From: Podocnemis expansa
Taxonomy: Eukaryota; Chordata; Testudines; Podocnemididae
DNA: 64,000 bases
Assembly (NCBI GenBank): GCA_007922195.1
Contig: ML682038.1
Coordinates: 1,631,436 to 1,695,435 of the forward strand
Direction: 5' to 3'
Positions 21,541 through 32,575 of this stretch are shown here, piece after piece (the stretch's first letter is position 1; each line of letters opens with the position of its first letter). Both the position numbers and the translations under genes were made by a program. The notes under the pieces were generated by a model. It worked only from the letters and a program-made list of their open reading frames with translations. It was not told where the DNA came from and ran no database searches.

Positions 21541-21876
21541 CACACCTGATGACCTGATTCCGGATGGTGCTTTCAGTGGTAGTGGACTGTATTACAGAGA
21601 CTTCTGGCCCTTTAGATTGGGCATCAACACAACAATTAAAAACATGCATCCTTAAAATGGACCAGCAAAATCAACATGAATAAATTGCCATGGATTTTGG
21701 GGCCAGTTCCATGGGTGAAGAAGTGCCAGTTGAAGTGCATTCCTGATGCTCTAACGTGAAATGCAAGCCTTTGCCGGCTCTTCAATGGCCCTGTCCAAGT
21801 CCACCCGCCAGACACCAGTTTGTGCAAGTTTTATTTCATGTGCAATATGCCACAGTGATTTGAATGGAGCTAAGAT
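21540..21876 (-). pseudogene. Ty3/gypsy integrase core remnant
   Basis: Minus-strand translation gives HPWNWPQNPW then IHVDFAGPF and, after a one-base frame change, VDAQSKGPEV and TTTESTI. These fit the integrase catalytic core around its first Asp (HVDFAGPF) and the following strand. The second Asp and Glu are not present. It is cut at the right by the PLE insertion starting at 21877 and fades to the left into LTR-like sequence. Confidence 0.75.
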
Positions 21877-21904
21877 CCAAAGGGATAGCTGTGTTAGTCT
21901 AGTT

Positions 21905-22103
21905 CAGGAGTCTCAAACTCAAATCATCCCGAGGGCCGCATGAGGACCACATGAGGATTAGTACATTAGCCCAACGGCTGCACCACTGAAAACTTTCCAT
22001 ACAATGATGTTGCAAATATCAGTAACAATCCTGTCAGTGCGGGCCACAGGGAATAGCTTTAGGGGCCGCATGTGGCCCACAGGCTGCATGTTTGAGACCT
22101 CTG
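21905..22103. mobile_element. hAT-type MITE inside PLE tail
   Basis: Ends CAGGAGTCTCAAACTCAAA and, inverted, CAGAGGTCTCAAACATGCA. Flanking 8-mers GTCTAGTT (21897-21904) and GTCTAATT (22104-22111). It has the same ends as the 20182-21276 element. Insertion into the PLE makes it younger than that PLE copy. Confidence 0.88.
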
Positions 22104-22299
22104 GTCTAATTTAGTCAAACAAACAAACAAGAAGTCCTGTGGCACTTAAAGACTAGCAAGTTTTTTTTTTTTGTATTAGCTTTTAGTGGAGAAAATCCTG
22201 CTTCATCAGATGCTTTGAAGAGGGGGGAACTTACAGAATGGTAACAAATAAATGCAGGGAAGTATAAGTCATGGGAACAGGTCACACTGTAACAGCAAA

Positions 22300-22893
22300 T
22301 CAAAACAGTTGTAAAGATTCAAACACTGGCGAACAGCACACAGAGGGAGATGAGGTCAAATCACTGTTGTAAAGAGGGAAAAATCCAATGTCCCTATTAA
22401 GTCCTGCAGCAATGCAACCAAATTTAAAAATGAATTCAATTTCAGTAGCTTCTCTTTGAAGCCTTGATTTAGCATTCATCTGTCTGAGCACAGCAATTAG
22501 CAAATCATTAAAGGAGTGATCACAAAGATTGAAATGCTGACCCACTGGCTTTAGACTGTTGAGATTTCTGGTGTCAGATTTATGCCCATTTATTCTTTTG
22601 CACAGAGACTGTCCTGTTTGTCCAATATATTAGGGAGAAGGGCATTTCTTTTACATGATGGCATAAATCACATTGGTGGATGAGCAGATAAATGAGCCGT
22701 TGATGGAGTAGCTGGTATTTTTAGGTCCTGTAACAGTGTCCTTTGTGCAGATATGGGGGCAAAGTTGGCAGCATGGTTTGTTGCAGGGATATGTGCCTGT
22801 TTTAATGGTTCTGTTATTAGGTCTGTAGTTGCTGGTAAGTAGCTGTTTAAGGTTGGGGGACTGTCTGTAAGCGAGGAGAGGTCTGTCTCCCAA
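22300..22893 (-). pseudogene. PLE GIY-YIG endonuclease remnant, minus strand
   Basis: A single frame of about 198 codons with only two stops inside (22651-22653 and 22630-22632), both TAA. It contains PNLKQLL, a Cys-rich linker (PCNKPCCQLCPHIC), SSTNVIYAIM, YIGQTGQ and KRINGHKSD. These are the motifs of the GIY-YIG nuclease, and they extend further upstream and downstream than in the 14427-14846 copy. The C-terminal half continues to 22300 without a break. It is 5'-truncated by or at the MITE, and the RT is absent. Confidence 0.83.
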
Positions 22894-22905
22894 AGCTTGA
22901 GGCTA

Positions 22906-23345
22906 CATCCACACATAGATGCTTATTTCTAAATAAGTTAATTCGAAATAAAATCATTATTTTGAATTAACTTAAATTGAAATAAGCAAAAACCTCAAAT
23001 CAAAATAGCAAGTCTGGACACAGGACCTGCTATTTCGAATCAGAAGAGAGGCAGCATGGTAGGTGTGGCAACATGGCCCCCTGGCAGGGCCATGTTGCCA
23101 GCCTATATATAGAAAAAGGAGGGCACCCTGGAAAGGAGAAGGGCAAAAGTGTTAAATCAAAATAATGGTTATTTTGAAATAACACATCCAAACAGCGTTA
23201 TTTTGAAACAACCGTTTTGAAATAATGGCTATTTCGATTTCAGTTTAAGTTTTACTATTTCAAAATATGGTTTGTTATTTTGAAATGACAGGACTCATCA
23301 TTTCAAAATAATGAAACGTTGTTCAGACATGACAACTTTTAAATC
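22906..23345 (+). mobile_element. Harbinger-type MITE with TTCGAA-type arm, right end lost
   Basis: Starts AGGCTACATCCACACATAG, then AAATAAGTTAATTCGAAATA-type words, a GC-poor core with GGAGGGCACCCTGGAAAGGA, and a second arm with TTTCGAAAT-like words. The closing terminus is missing; the next feature (a truncated hAT) abuts. Confidence 0.7.
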
Positions 23346-23358
23346 AAAACAACAGCTC

Positions 23359-23721
23359 ACAGACATGTTGCAGGGGGTCCACGGAGCCTGTCCCTACAGG
23401 GGCCAGAATCTAGCTACAGCCCTAATGCTCCCTTCCAGGGCTGCCTCTCCCTGCCTGTGGCCGGATCCTGGCAGGGGGATGGGGCCATGGCAGCTCCCTG
23501 GGAGGGGAAAGGGCAGGGGGCCATAGCCACCGCGGCTTGGCTCCGTCGTGGTGGGGGCCCTGGTGCAGCGGTGCTGCTCACCAGCTGTCCTGGCGGTGCT
23601 GCCAGAGTGGTGTGGGCCAGAGTCTGTCCATGCAAGCCAGATTATTGAATCATCTGGGGAGCCACAAAGATTTTTTTTGTTAAAAAGGAGTGTCTGGCCT
23701 GAAAAAGACTGGGAACCATTG
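23359..23721 (-). mobile_element. Truncated hAT MITE (family of 33372-33776)
   Basis: Right end, read inverted, is CAATGGTTCCCAGTCTTTTT, matching the CAGTGGTTCCCAACC end at 33372. The interior is collinear with that copy in reverse, and the last 45 bp at the left are missing. Confidence 0.75.
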
Positions 23722-23850
23722 CCTTAGGTGATTGCAGTTGCCATAGTGGTAGATGGGGGGATAGTTTTAGTTGTTAGGAAAACCTGTTAGACTGCTTTAG
23801 ATTGGGCCTAATAAAGCACACAGTAGGGAGCTGTTGTGCATATTATTTCA
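23722..23850 (-). repeat. Unclassified dispersed repeat (pair with 15575-15700)
   Basis: Inverse match to 15575-15700. It lies just upstream of the gypsy gag remnant. Confidence 0.45.
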
Positions 23851-24119
23851 ATTATCCCTGAATATAAGATCCTATATAACATCTGATGAATAAGGATGGG
23901 GTTGAGTGTCTATCCTGGCAACACAAAAAAACCCAGAAGTCAATTTAATGTAAGAAACAAATGTTTTCTTTACTGTTTACATGTCTGTGCCAGTGGGAAA
24001 TTTGAGCTATTTGCCTAAGGGGTAGTGGGTTGTGCTGCTTGATGTCAGTACTAGCTGAAATCTGACCTGTGTGGCTGGAGAAGGCAGTAGACGGGAGATA
24101 ACAATCGCAAGAGGGCACC

Positions 24120-26033
24120 ATGGCTTCACTCACTGGCCCTTCTGAAGCATATGATGAATTTTCTGATCCAGGGGTTCTCAACCTTTGTGTCATGACACAA
24201 AGTATGTTGCAGCACAGCAGGGAATGTGTTGCATGCAGGCTGAACCTCCTCTCACCTCTGGAGAGCTGCAGCAGCATGGGAAGTGAGTGTGCCTGTGTAA
24301 TACAGGCTGGCTCTCCTGTTCATCTGCCTATGCCCGGGAGGTGGGAGCTGAAACCAGGCAGGGGCAGGGGCCAGGGGCTTGCTCCCAGGGCTGGGGCCAC
24401 TGCCAGGGCTGCTGCTGGGGGTCCCACCAGCGGTTGTGGTCACAGCTGGGGCTGGGTTGGGGTCAGGGCCACTGCTGCAGCCAGAGCTGGGGCCTCTGCA
24501 GGAGTTGGGGCTGTTCCTGGGAGGCCCTGCCAGGGGTTGTGGTTATGGCGAGGCCCACTGCTGGGGGGGCCAGGGCCACAGCCGCTGCCAGAGCTGGGGT
24601 TGGAGCTGCAGCCAGGGCCAAACTCAGGGTCGGGGTCAGGACTGCTGCTGCAACTGGGGGGCCTGGTGTGTGCTGTAGCCACAGCCAGGCCTACTGCCAG
24701 GTCCAGGATTGGTGCCACTATCGCTGCCCAAGGGGCTGGGTCTGGAGTCACTGCTGTGGGGATCCTGCTGGGAGTTGTGGCCACTGTTGGGTCAGGGCCG
24801 GGGCTAGCACCTCGGCCCACAGGGTAAGGAATCAGGCCCACAGGGGAGCCTTGCTGTGTTGTGACCAGCTGGGAACCCTCCCAGCTGTGTTGCGATCCAG
24901 GAAAGATTGAGCACCCCTGTTCTGATCTTTGGGATACTTGCACAGTACATTTTCAGAACTCTGGTAGTGAATGATATAACCAATGAAAAGAAGGTGCCAG
25001 TCTTCTTGACTGTTCTAGGAGCTAAGACCTATAGTTTGCTATGTAATTTGCTTTATCCTGAGAAGCCAGAGACAAGATCTTACAGTGATCTAGTGGAAAT
25101 TCTGGGGAAATGTTTTCCCCCCAAACCCCTGGTAATAGCAGAGAGATACAAGGTCCACCAAAGGAACCAAGGTAAAGGTGAATCAGTTGTACAATTTGTA
25201 GCAGCTCTGAAGAAATTGTTGAACACTAATTTCAAAAACATGTTAGAAGAAATGCTGTGTGACAGATTGGAGTGTGGTCTGCAAAGTGAACTAACACAGA
25301 AGCACCTACTAACTGAAGCTCAGCTCACCTTACAGAAAGCCACTGATATTGCGGTCTCTATGGAACAGGCCACCCAAGATGTGCAATAAATCAGGGCTGG
25401 GTTGCATAAGATACCCACAGAACCTGCCCACAGGGCACTGGGGATGCAGAAATGTTACCGTTGTAGAAAAGCATGATTACCACGCATCAGAGTGCTGGTA
25501 TAAGGAGCTACTATGGGAAGAGAGGGCACACTGAATATACCTGCAAACGAAAGAAGAATGAACCAAACAGAAGAGGCAGACCAGAGAAAAATGAGCTGGT
25601 GGTCCAGCAGACTGAGATGTACATTCTCCATGCAGTAGAGCAGGCACAAGATGATCAAGGCAACACCCAGTCAGAAGATGAAGGGTGACTCCACGTTTTG
25701 TTTATGACAGCTGGCTTACATGAATTCTGGGTGACATCTTTACTGGAAGGTAAGCCTGTACACGTGGAATTGGACAACACTTCCCCCATTTCATTCGTTT
25801 CAAACATTGTGTATGAGAAGGACTTAAGGCATCTGCCACTTAAGCCGACAATAGTTGTTTTGAAGATGTACACTGGAGAGGCTGTTCCCCTGCTGGGTAT
25901 TATTGATGTGAAAGTAGAGGTCAATGGACAGATTGCGGGGCTGCCATTGTTTCTTGTGGAAGGTAATTACCCAGCCTTAATGGGAAAGTCTTGGATTAAG
26001 AAGATCCAACTCAACTGGGCAGAAGTGCATTGA
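24120..26033 (+). pseudogene. Ty3/gypsy gag-protease remnant, split by hAT MITE
   Basis: ATG at 24120 begins a short gag stretch, interrupted at 24169 by a hAT MITE and resuming at 24928. From there a 160-codon frame to 25389 carries VFLTVLGAKTYSLLCNLL and RYKVHQRNQGKGESVVQF, typical gypsy gag wording. Two zinc-knuckle-like motifs lie in shifted frames (YHASECWYKE and YGKRGHTEYTC, 25450-25555). The stretch 25698-26033 is an aspartic protease domain in which the expected DTG is DNT (VELDNTS), so the catalytic site is lost. RT is absent after 26033. Stops and at least three frame changes argue against a domesticated gene. Confidence 0.82.
24169..24919. mobile_element. hAT-type element with perfect 8-bp TSD
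   Basis: Ends CAGGGGTTCTCAACCTTTG and, inverted, CAGGGGTGCTCAATCTTTC. TTCTGATC is perfectly duplicated at 24161-24168 and 24920-24927. 751 bp. The interior (24330-24830) is GC-rich with GGGGCTG/GCCAGGG units and gives long open frames on both strands that are not genes. Confidence 0.92.
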
Positions 26034-26036
26034 GTG

Positions 26037-26286
26037 CAGGGGCATCACTATGCTGGGGCCAGCAGGGCATGGGCCTTGGATCTCTGGACAGCAGCACAGC
26101 CAGAAGGGGCCTGATCCAGCTCTGGACCACTTCCGACAAGCAGTGGAGGCTCAGAGATGGCTCCTGCTGCCTGCTGGCAGCAGCAGGGGCCAATCCGGCT
26201 TCAAGCCTTCTGAAAGAGGCTTGGAGCTAGAGATGGTCCATGCTGCTTTTCCGGAGAGAAGGAGGGTGCTAAGACCATGCTCCCCT
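26037..26286. mobile_element. Possible hAT-type GC-rich MITE
   Basis: CAGGGGCATC at the left and an imperfect inverse (GATGGT... AGGGGAGCAT) at the right. Flanks CATTGAGT and CATTGATG match at six of eight. It shares wording with 50570-50960. Confidence 0.4.
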
Positions 26287-27136
26287 CATTGATGCTCTCT
26301 GGGGATTTGAATAACTTCTCTCTCTGTAAGAAGCAAGTTGTCTTTAATGTACCCAGTTTACTCTTTCAAATGAAAATAAACAAGAGGAGGAGAAGGGTGG
26401 AGGGACAAACCAATGCAAGTGCAAAAAGAAGAGAAAAAGTGATGTCAATGATTAGATATACATTTGAAACTTTACAGTGGGTCTAAGTGTTCAATGCATT
26501 GGGCTGGCATATGACTCACTAAAATGTTTAGGAATCCTCATATCCAACACATTAAACATTTTGAACATTAAAAGACATGTGTACATGGCTTTTGTTTTTA
26601 ATCCTAGTATTCTAGAAAGGTAGGTTCAACTATAAATAATAGTCTTTCATGAAATTATCAAACCACTCAACCTTTGTTCTGCTTCTTTATACTGTCGCCA
26701 GCAGCTTCAGATGAAAGTGAAGCTTTACTGTATAATCATATACTAGCATGCAGTTGTTCCATGCATATATTTTGAGGTACTGCATACTACAGACACTACG
26801 TTTTACAAATCAGCCATAGCCTTATTAATCTGCACTACCAGTTAAATAGCATAGTCTGTAGTCCTACTACATAATTTTTAATCCATCCTGTGACCATAAT
26901 CAAACTCATAGAGTGATAGTCTTGATCATTATTTAGTGTTTCTTATGTATGGTCTTTGATTTTCAGGCATTTGCATTTGGTTACCAGGACACATTTGATA
27001 ATTTATCAGGTGTGTTTTAACGTTCTCTATCTGATTGTATTATTTCCTCTTTGCTTGTGTTTAAAATTTCCCAGCAGCTTGATTTAGAAGGCCACCTACT
27101 GGTGGTGTGGTGTTATTGCAACCCATATGTTTTGTA
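26287..27136. other. AT-rich sequence, nothing recognised
   Basis: No coding or repeat signature that I can support. Confidence 0.4.
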
Positions 27137-27411
27137 AAACAAACAAGGAGTCCTGTGGCACTTTAAAGACTAACAAATTTACTTATCTCACAAGCTTTCA
27201 TGGGAGAAAATCCCACTTCTTCAAATACTTTGTAGATGGTGAACTTACAGAATGGGAGGAAAATATATACAGGGAAGTGTAAGTCATAGGATCAGTTCAG
27301 ACAGTTATAGCAAATCAATGCAGTAGATTAGATAGCATTGATTTGCTGTAAGGGTCTGACCTGACCTTATGATTTACACTTCCCTGTATATATTTTCCTC
27401 CCATTCTGTAA

Positions 27412-28373
27412 GGTATGTCCACACACAGTCAGTTAAATTGATTCTACTTGAATCAATTTAAACAAATTGATCTAAAAATAGTTCAATTGATCTAAGTAAA
27501 ATCGATTTAACAGGTCCAGACCAATAAAACCCAAATCGAACTAGCATGTCCAGACAAAGGGGGCTGGGGAGGCATCGCTTTCCCTGGAACTTGGCGGGGT
27601 GGCAGGAGCAGGGAGCCGGCACCCCCTGCATCCCCTGGCAGCTGGCTGGGACAGGGAGCCGGTGTGCCCTGCTTCCCCCAGCAGCTGGCAGGACAGTGGG
27701 GGCAGGGAAGCTGGCGTGCCCAGCTTCCCTGCAGGCAGCCACCCCATCAGCTGTGGGGAAGCGGGGTGCACCAGCTCCCTGCTCCCACTGCCTGGCCAGC
27801 TGTGGGGAAGCCGGAGAAGCGGGGTACACCGGCTCCCTGCCCCCGCTGCTTGGCCAACTGCCGGTGGAAGTGGGGCATGCTGGCTCCCTGCTCCCACTGC
27901 CCAGCCACCTGCAGGGAAGCGGGGTGCACCAGCTCCCTGCCCCTGCCATCCTGCCAGCTGCCGGGGGAAGCAGGACACTGGGGTTTTCCCTCACCACGAG
28001 CCCAGTCAGCTGGAGGTGGGGGTGGGCCCCCTTGTCCGCCTGCGCCCCCTGCACCTCCCCTCCTTCCCTGGCCAGGGTGCTGGGGGTGGGGCTTCCTTCC
28101 AGGGTGACATGCACCCTGGGATGAAGGTCAACTGTTAGATCGATATGTGGGTCATATCGATATAACAGAGCAACACGGGTTATTCAAAACCACAGTTTCA
28201 GGATAACCCTCATTTCGATATAAAACTAGGTTTTATTATATCAAAATGATTTTTCTTATTTTGAAATAAGGGACCTCCTTATTTTGAAATAAGGAAGTGT
28301 TGTGTGGACCTAAGCATTTTTAAATCAAAATAACCAGTGTTATTTCAATTTAAAGCCTGCGTTGGACATACAC
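27412..28373. mobile_element. Harbinger-type MITE with mixed arms and minisatellite core
   Basis: Ends GGTATGTCCACAC and, inverted, GTGTATGTCCAAC. TAA is duplicated (27409-27411, 28374-28376). The uninterrupted PLE sequence CTGTAAGTTC at other copies is the empty site. The left arm is built of AATCGATTT-like words, the right arm of TTTCGAAAT and AAATAAGG/CCTTATTT words. The core holds a GC-rich minisatellite and CCTTCCAGGGTG. Confidence 0.85.
27585..27990. repeat. GC-rich minisatellite in MITE core
   Basis: About seven to eight diverged units of roughly 50-60 bp with the core GGGAAGCGGGGTGCACCAGC and CTCCCTGCTCCCACTGCC. Long open frames on both strands are compositional. Confidence 0.7.
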
Positions 28374-28574
28374 TAAGTTCCCCATCTTCAAAGTGCCTGA
28401 AGAACCGGGATTTTCTCCCATAAGAGCTTGTGAGATAAGTAAGTTTGTTAGTCATTAAAAGTGCCACAGAACCAGGAGTGTCGCTGCCCCAGGAAAGAAC
28501 CCAGGGCACTGGCCCAGGCCCTGCCCCCTAACTGGAGGCCATGCCCCTGACCGCAGGCCATGCCCCTAGCCAGG

Positions 28575-28603
28575 GATATGTGTGTGTGTGTGTGTGTGTG
28601 TGA
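28575..28603. repeat. (TG)n microsatellite
   Basis: Uninterrupted TG run of about 13 units, following a GC-rich fragment at 28487-28570. Confidence 0.95.
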
Positions 28604-29539
28604 GTAAGTAAGGCATTGATTAAAAAAAACAGGGTGAAATCCTGGCCCCATTGAAATGAATGGAAAAATTCTCACTGACTTTGATGAAGCTACGATTCCA
28701 TCCTAAGAGTTCATCTTCTTCAGGCCTATTTAGCTAGCATACGGAGTGGAGGCTTTGTTTTATCAAAATATGTAAGAGATTTTGAAACTAACTTTTAGAT
28801 TTTTTCACTTTTTAGGAACTCTTGTGCTTTAATAAAACTTTTCAGCAAGTTTCCCATTCTTCTGTTGAAAGGATAACAGTTCAGTATCCCTTTGATTACA
28901 AAATACAGAAGTGTTGTTTCACATTTTTGGTCACTTGATGGCACTAAACTAACACTGTATACATATTAATCACCCACACTATCAGAAGGTTCATTTGATA
29001 GTGTATTTTTGTAATGCTTAGCCTGAAGCAAACTGCTTTGTTTTGTTTAGGGCTACATTCACATAAAACAAGAGCAACAAAACAAAACCAAAAATCAACT
29101 GTGAAATTCTACCCCAGATTAAAAAAATAAACCTTAGCTTGGCTAAATCTCCACTTGTCCTACTGTGTTCCTACTTGTCTTGTAAAAGTTAATTTATGGA
29201 ATATTTCCAATAACATGAAAAATAATGTAATATACAGCAATTTGAGTGAATGAATTACAATAGTTTAATGTAAAATATAAATACTCAACTCTTGCCTTCC
29301 AACACAAAATCTTAGGTAGCAATATCTGCAGTGTTAGGACAATGGAGTTTCTGCCAGACTATACTATCAGGAAATTGGTTGTACCCATTTGTGTAGTGAA
29401 AAGGGAAATAGCCATCTTTACCTATATATATCCCAAAACCCACAGATAAATACCTCCAAACTCAAGGTACAATTGGATAGTCGGATAATACAGGAAAAGG
29501 TCTGCAGTCTCTTTGGTTCCCTTTAGAACCTTAATTCCA
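28604..29539. other. AT-rich sequence, nothing recognised
   Basis: No supported feature. Confidence 0.4.
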
Positions 29540-30981
29540 TTAGTAACATGAGCTAGAGGGCTCAGTTAAGTTGACTTAATATGGGCTGTGATGCTGTCTG
29601 GGTCTAGGGGATTGTGTATGATTATTTTTCATATTGATATTTCATATGTGCAATGATCCATATGTGATATGTCATGTTTGGTATCAATAGAAAGGCTGTA
29701 ATTTGCTAGGAATGATTACATGATTTGTATGTAGGTATCATGCCTGTACTGGAAATTAGAAATCTATTTGTTTTTATGTGTGTTTCAAGCTGTTTGAGCT
29801 AAATCAATCCCAACCGGGTGTGTGCAAACTATTGTAATATTGATGACCCATCAGGAGGGGACTCCCAGCTACAGTGGGCCCAAGAGGAAACCTGTTTGAT
29901 TGGTTGCCCGGACTGATCATGTGGCCCACCTCCATTTTGATCAGGCAAGGACTCTGAGATAAAAGGCCATCACCCATTCTCCATTTTGTCTTTAGTTTCT
30001 AGTCTCCTGTCTATCTGCAACCAGCACCTGCCTCTGGAACTATTCTTTTGGGATTGAACAAAGGACTGAGACCCACCCAGCTGCTGCTGCTGCTGGGTGC
30101 ATACCAGAGGAGTGGGACTGATCTGCAAACTACAGAATCTTCAAGGATTTGTTTTCTATGGACTAAATCATTTGTATGTATGTGATTCACTTTGACCCTT
30201 TAACATCTCTCATATGTAGCTTGTTTTCTTTTTTTATTAAACCTTTGGTTGTAGTTAATAAAGGACTGGCTGGCAGCTTGGTATTTTGGGTAAGATTCAA
30301 GCCTATATTCTTCTGGGTGATGTGGCTGGCCCTATGGGCCTATTTGTTAATGAGACCCAGTGGCTAGAGGGGACCATAGGATCAGATGTGCAGTAAGGGG
30401 GCTATTTCTATTTTATTATGCTTGGAGATGACCAGAGTGGTTAGTCAGAAGCATGTTCTGTTACTGACTGGGAGACTGGTTTAAGTACCACCCGTCAGTG
30501 GTTTGGGGGTTTGGCCCCTGGTTTTGCAGCTTGCCCTGACTTTGGCGCATTTGGAAGGTTATCCCAGGAGGCTTGGGTCACATGGGTGACTTAAAGTTAA
30601 CTTTATTAAGTCAACTTAGAGAGTGCCTATTTGTTTAAGTTGATTTCATAAAGTTGACTTAAGCCAGGGAACCCATTTAAAGTCGACTTAATAAAGTTGA
30701 CTTTAAATGGGTCCAATGGCTAAAGTCAACTTTATAAAGTTCACTTAAATGGCTCTCCTGCCTTAAGTTGACGTTATTAAGGCTACTTTAATCCCCACAT
30801 TTTGTTAAGTCAACTTAATAAAGTCGATTTAACCCTTAAAGTCAACTTTAAGGATGAGAGTTATTAAGTCAACTTAAGCAAGTTCTTACGTTGACTTAAT
30901 GAAATCTGGATGTGGCTCTAGAGTTCCTTAAGTCAACTTAAACCTTGTTAAGTCACCTTAAGCCTCCAGTGTAGGCATACT
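29540..30981. mobile_element. GTCGAC-type MITE split by a gypsy solo LTR
   Basis: CTAGAGGGCTCAGTTAAGTT at 29552-29571 is the inner end of the family, here in the left position. The MITE resumes at 30583 with GTGACTTAAAGTTAAC and long AAGTTGACTTAA arrays, and closes with CCAGTGTAGGCATAC at about 30980. The outermost left bases are degraded. Confidence 0.75.
29587..30582 (+). repeat. Gypsy-family solo LTR, copy C
   Basis: Begins TGTGATGCTGTCTGG and ends TTGGGTCACA (complementary TGTGA/TCACA ends), 996 bp. Flanks TGGGC and TGGGT agree at four of five. A TATA-like GATAAAAG (29958-29965) and AATAAA (30257-30262) occupy promoter and poly(A) positions. A short CTG run (about 30079-30096) lies in the transcribed part. 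It is homologous to copies A and B. It sits inside a MITE, so it inserted after that MITE. Confidence 0.82.
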
Positions 30982-32567
30982 CATGAAGCTCTCTGAGGAG
31001 ATGCTATGCAGCGTAGCTGATCCTCGATTAGCCATGCTCCTAAAATCAGAGAAACAATGACTGAGTACAGTTTGCACAGAGTGACTTCCACAGAGTTGAA
31101 TATGGGGAGCTGATTCCATATTGCTTCAAACTCTTATCCTGATTTGTGACTGCACAGAGTGACTGCTGGGGCAGATTTTCTCACAGTGGTAAAACTAGAA
31201 GACAAAATGTGGCACTTTCCCTTGTGTTTTAAAACAATATTTTCATTAAGAAGTTTTAGGATTACCTTAAGCATTGGGTTTTTTTTTTCTTTCTTTCCCT
31301 CTTGCTTTAGTGCTGATTATACTTGCAACTTGTAGTGCTACATATCTTTGATGTCCCTGAAAGAAAAATAAACCAGTAGCTGGTTTAAAAGTACTTCTAG
31401 GATCAGATGGATGGTTCTCACCACTGTTCCCTTTAAGGTGCACGTGTGAGCGCACAACTTTTCCAGCCCCAGCGCACCACATTTTCCTGTAGCACACAGG
31501 AACAGGGACCAGTGGCTGAGACCCAAGCGGCTGGAGGGCAAGGAGGCACTGTCAATGCTCAAAGCCCCACAGGGAGTGTTGTCTCTGAGCACAAGCCTCT
31601 CAAGGCAGCGCCAGACTGGACAGCAAAAGAAAGAAAGAGTGGCTGCCGCAAGCGGCTCAGGCTCCACGGGGCTTTGGGCAGTGACAGTGCCTCCTCACTG
31701 GCCAGCCACTTGGATCTCAGCTGCTGAGCTGAGCAGAGCAGTGCTTCCAGGCAGCCTTGGCACTGGCAGGAGTGCTGCTGGGGAGCCAGGGAGGAGGTGG
31801 AGCCTGCTGCCTGTTTTCCTTTCTCTTTCTTTCTTCCTTTCTTTCTTTCTCTCCCCAACAGGGAAGTCCTTATCAAACTTTTTGGTTGGTTCTGTGACCT
31901 CATCCGATTCCACCCACATAAAGCTCAGTTATGTTGTGTGTGCTTTTTGAGGTGTGGAATGGGGGAAATTATGTTAATTTCTAACTGAAAAGTGAATGGT
32001 TTTGCAGAGTAGATACATTAAGGGAGAATTTAGTCACTTTTCTTAAAAATAACTAATTTTTTGTGAGTTTCTGATTATAGGCTCATTAAATTTCATCCAA
32101 ATATAACAAAATTTAATCTGTTCATAAAATTGAAAAATGTGAGCTAAACTAAAATAAACTATTTGAAAATCATACCATTCTACATAGCACTAGTCAACTT
32201 TAATTTCTGAAATGATCATCAAGATCTTTTCAAAAGTGCCAGAAATAATATATTCATTTTTAGCCTTTTTGCAGTCAAGATGAGTGCTGGAAGCCAAATC
32301 TATATTTTACCTCTGGAACCAACAGCCCTAGAAATAAGCCAACAGATCAGAAGGATAAAGAGATGCACATTAATGTCTTTCCAAATACTGGATTGTTTTT
32401 GCGCTTCATTAGTTTTTGCTGCTATTTGGATCTTTGTTGTTTGCCGTTCTTTTGCTGCAAGTGGCAATCAAATCCCTTTCAGTACCCTCCTTTCCTCCAT
32501 TTTTCTTCAGAAAACAGTCCATTGCTAAAATTAGTTCTACAACAACTTTTTAAACTGTTTTCAACAC
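30982..32567. other. Unassigned; GC-rich then pyrimidine-rich block at 31430-31860
   Basis: 31430-31800 is a GC-rich unclassified repeat starting CTGTTCCCTTTAAGGTGCAC. 31815-31850 is a CTTT microsatellite. The remainder is AT-rich without recognisable genes. Confidence 0.4.
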
Positions 32568-32575
32568 AGCATATG

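Larger units (their letters stand above)
21877..22905 (-). mobile_element. Penelope-like element, minus strand, split by a hAT MITE
   Basis: The 3' terminus is at 21877 (reverse of CTATCCCTTTGGA). 28 bases later the tail is interrupted by a hAT MITE (21905-22103), resumes at 22112 with GGAGTCCTGTGGCAC-type tail, and continues into the GIY-YIG remnant up to the palindromic MITE at 22906. The hammerhead-like box here reads CTGATGA on the minus strand (about 22208-22214), the canonical form, but the pairing stem and GAAA are degraded. Confidence 0.83.
27137..28467. mobile_element. Palindromic PLE derivative split by a Harbinger-type MITE
   Basis: A reversed PLE tail and pre-tail region (27137-27325) face a forward pre-tail region (27341-27411). 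The forward arm is then interrupted by the MITE at 27412-28373 and resumes as forward tail (28377-28467). The arms include the segment CTTACAGAATGGGAGGAAAA and its inverse. The 3' terminus is missing after 28467. Confidence 0.8.

Noticed and set aside
24120..26033. Gag-protease as a domesticated host gene
   Set aside because: Multiple stops and frame changes, loss of the protease catalytic triad motif and a hAT insertion with an exact duplication indicate a dead element.
27458..28138. Long open frames on both strands in GC-rich sequence
   Set aside because: They lie in a minisatellite within a MITE core; all frames are open because of composition, with repetitive low-complexity products.
30583..30981. 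CRISPR-like array from repeated AAGTTGACTT words
   Set aside because: The words are inverted and directly adjacent without unique spacers, in a eukaryotic MITE.
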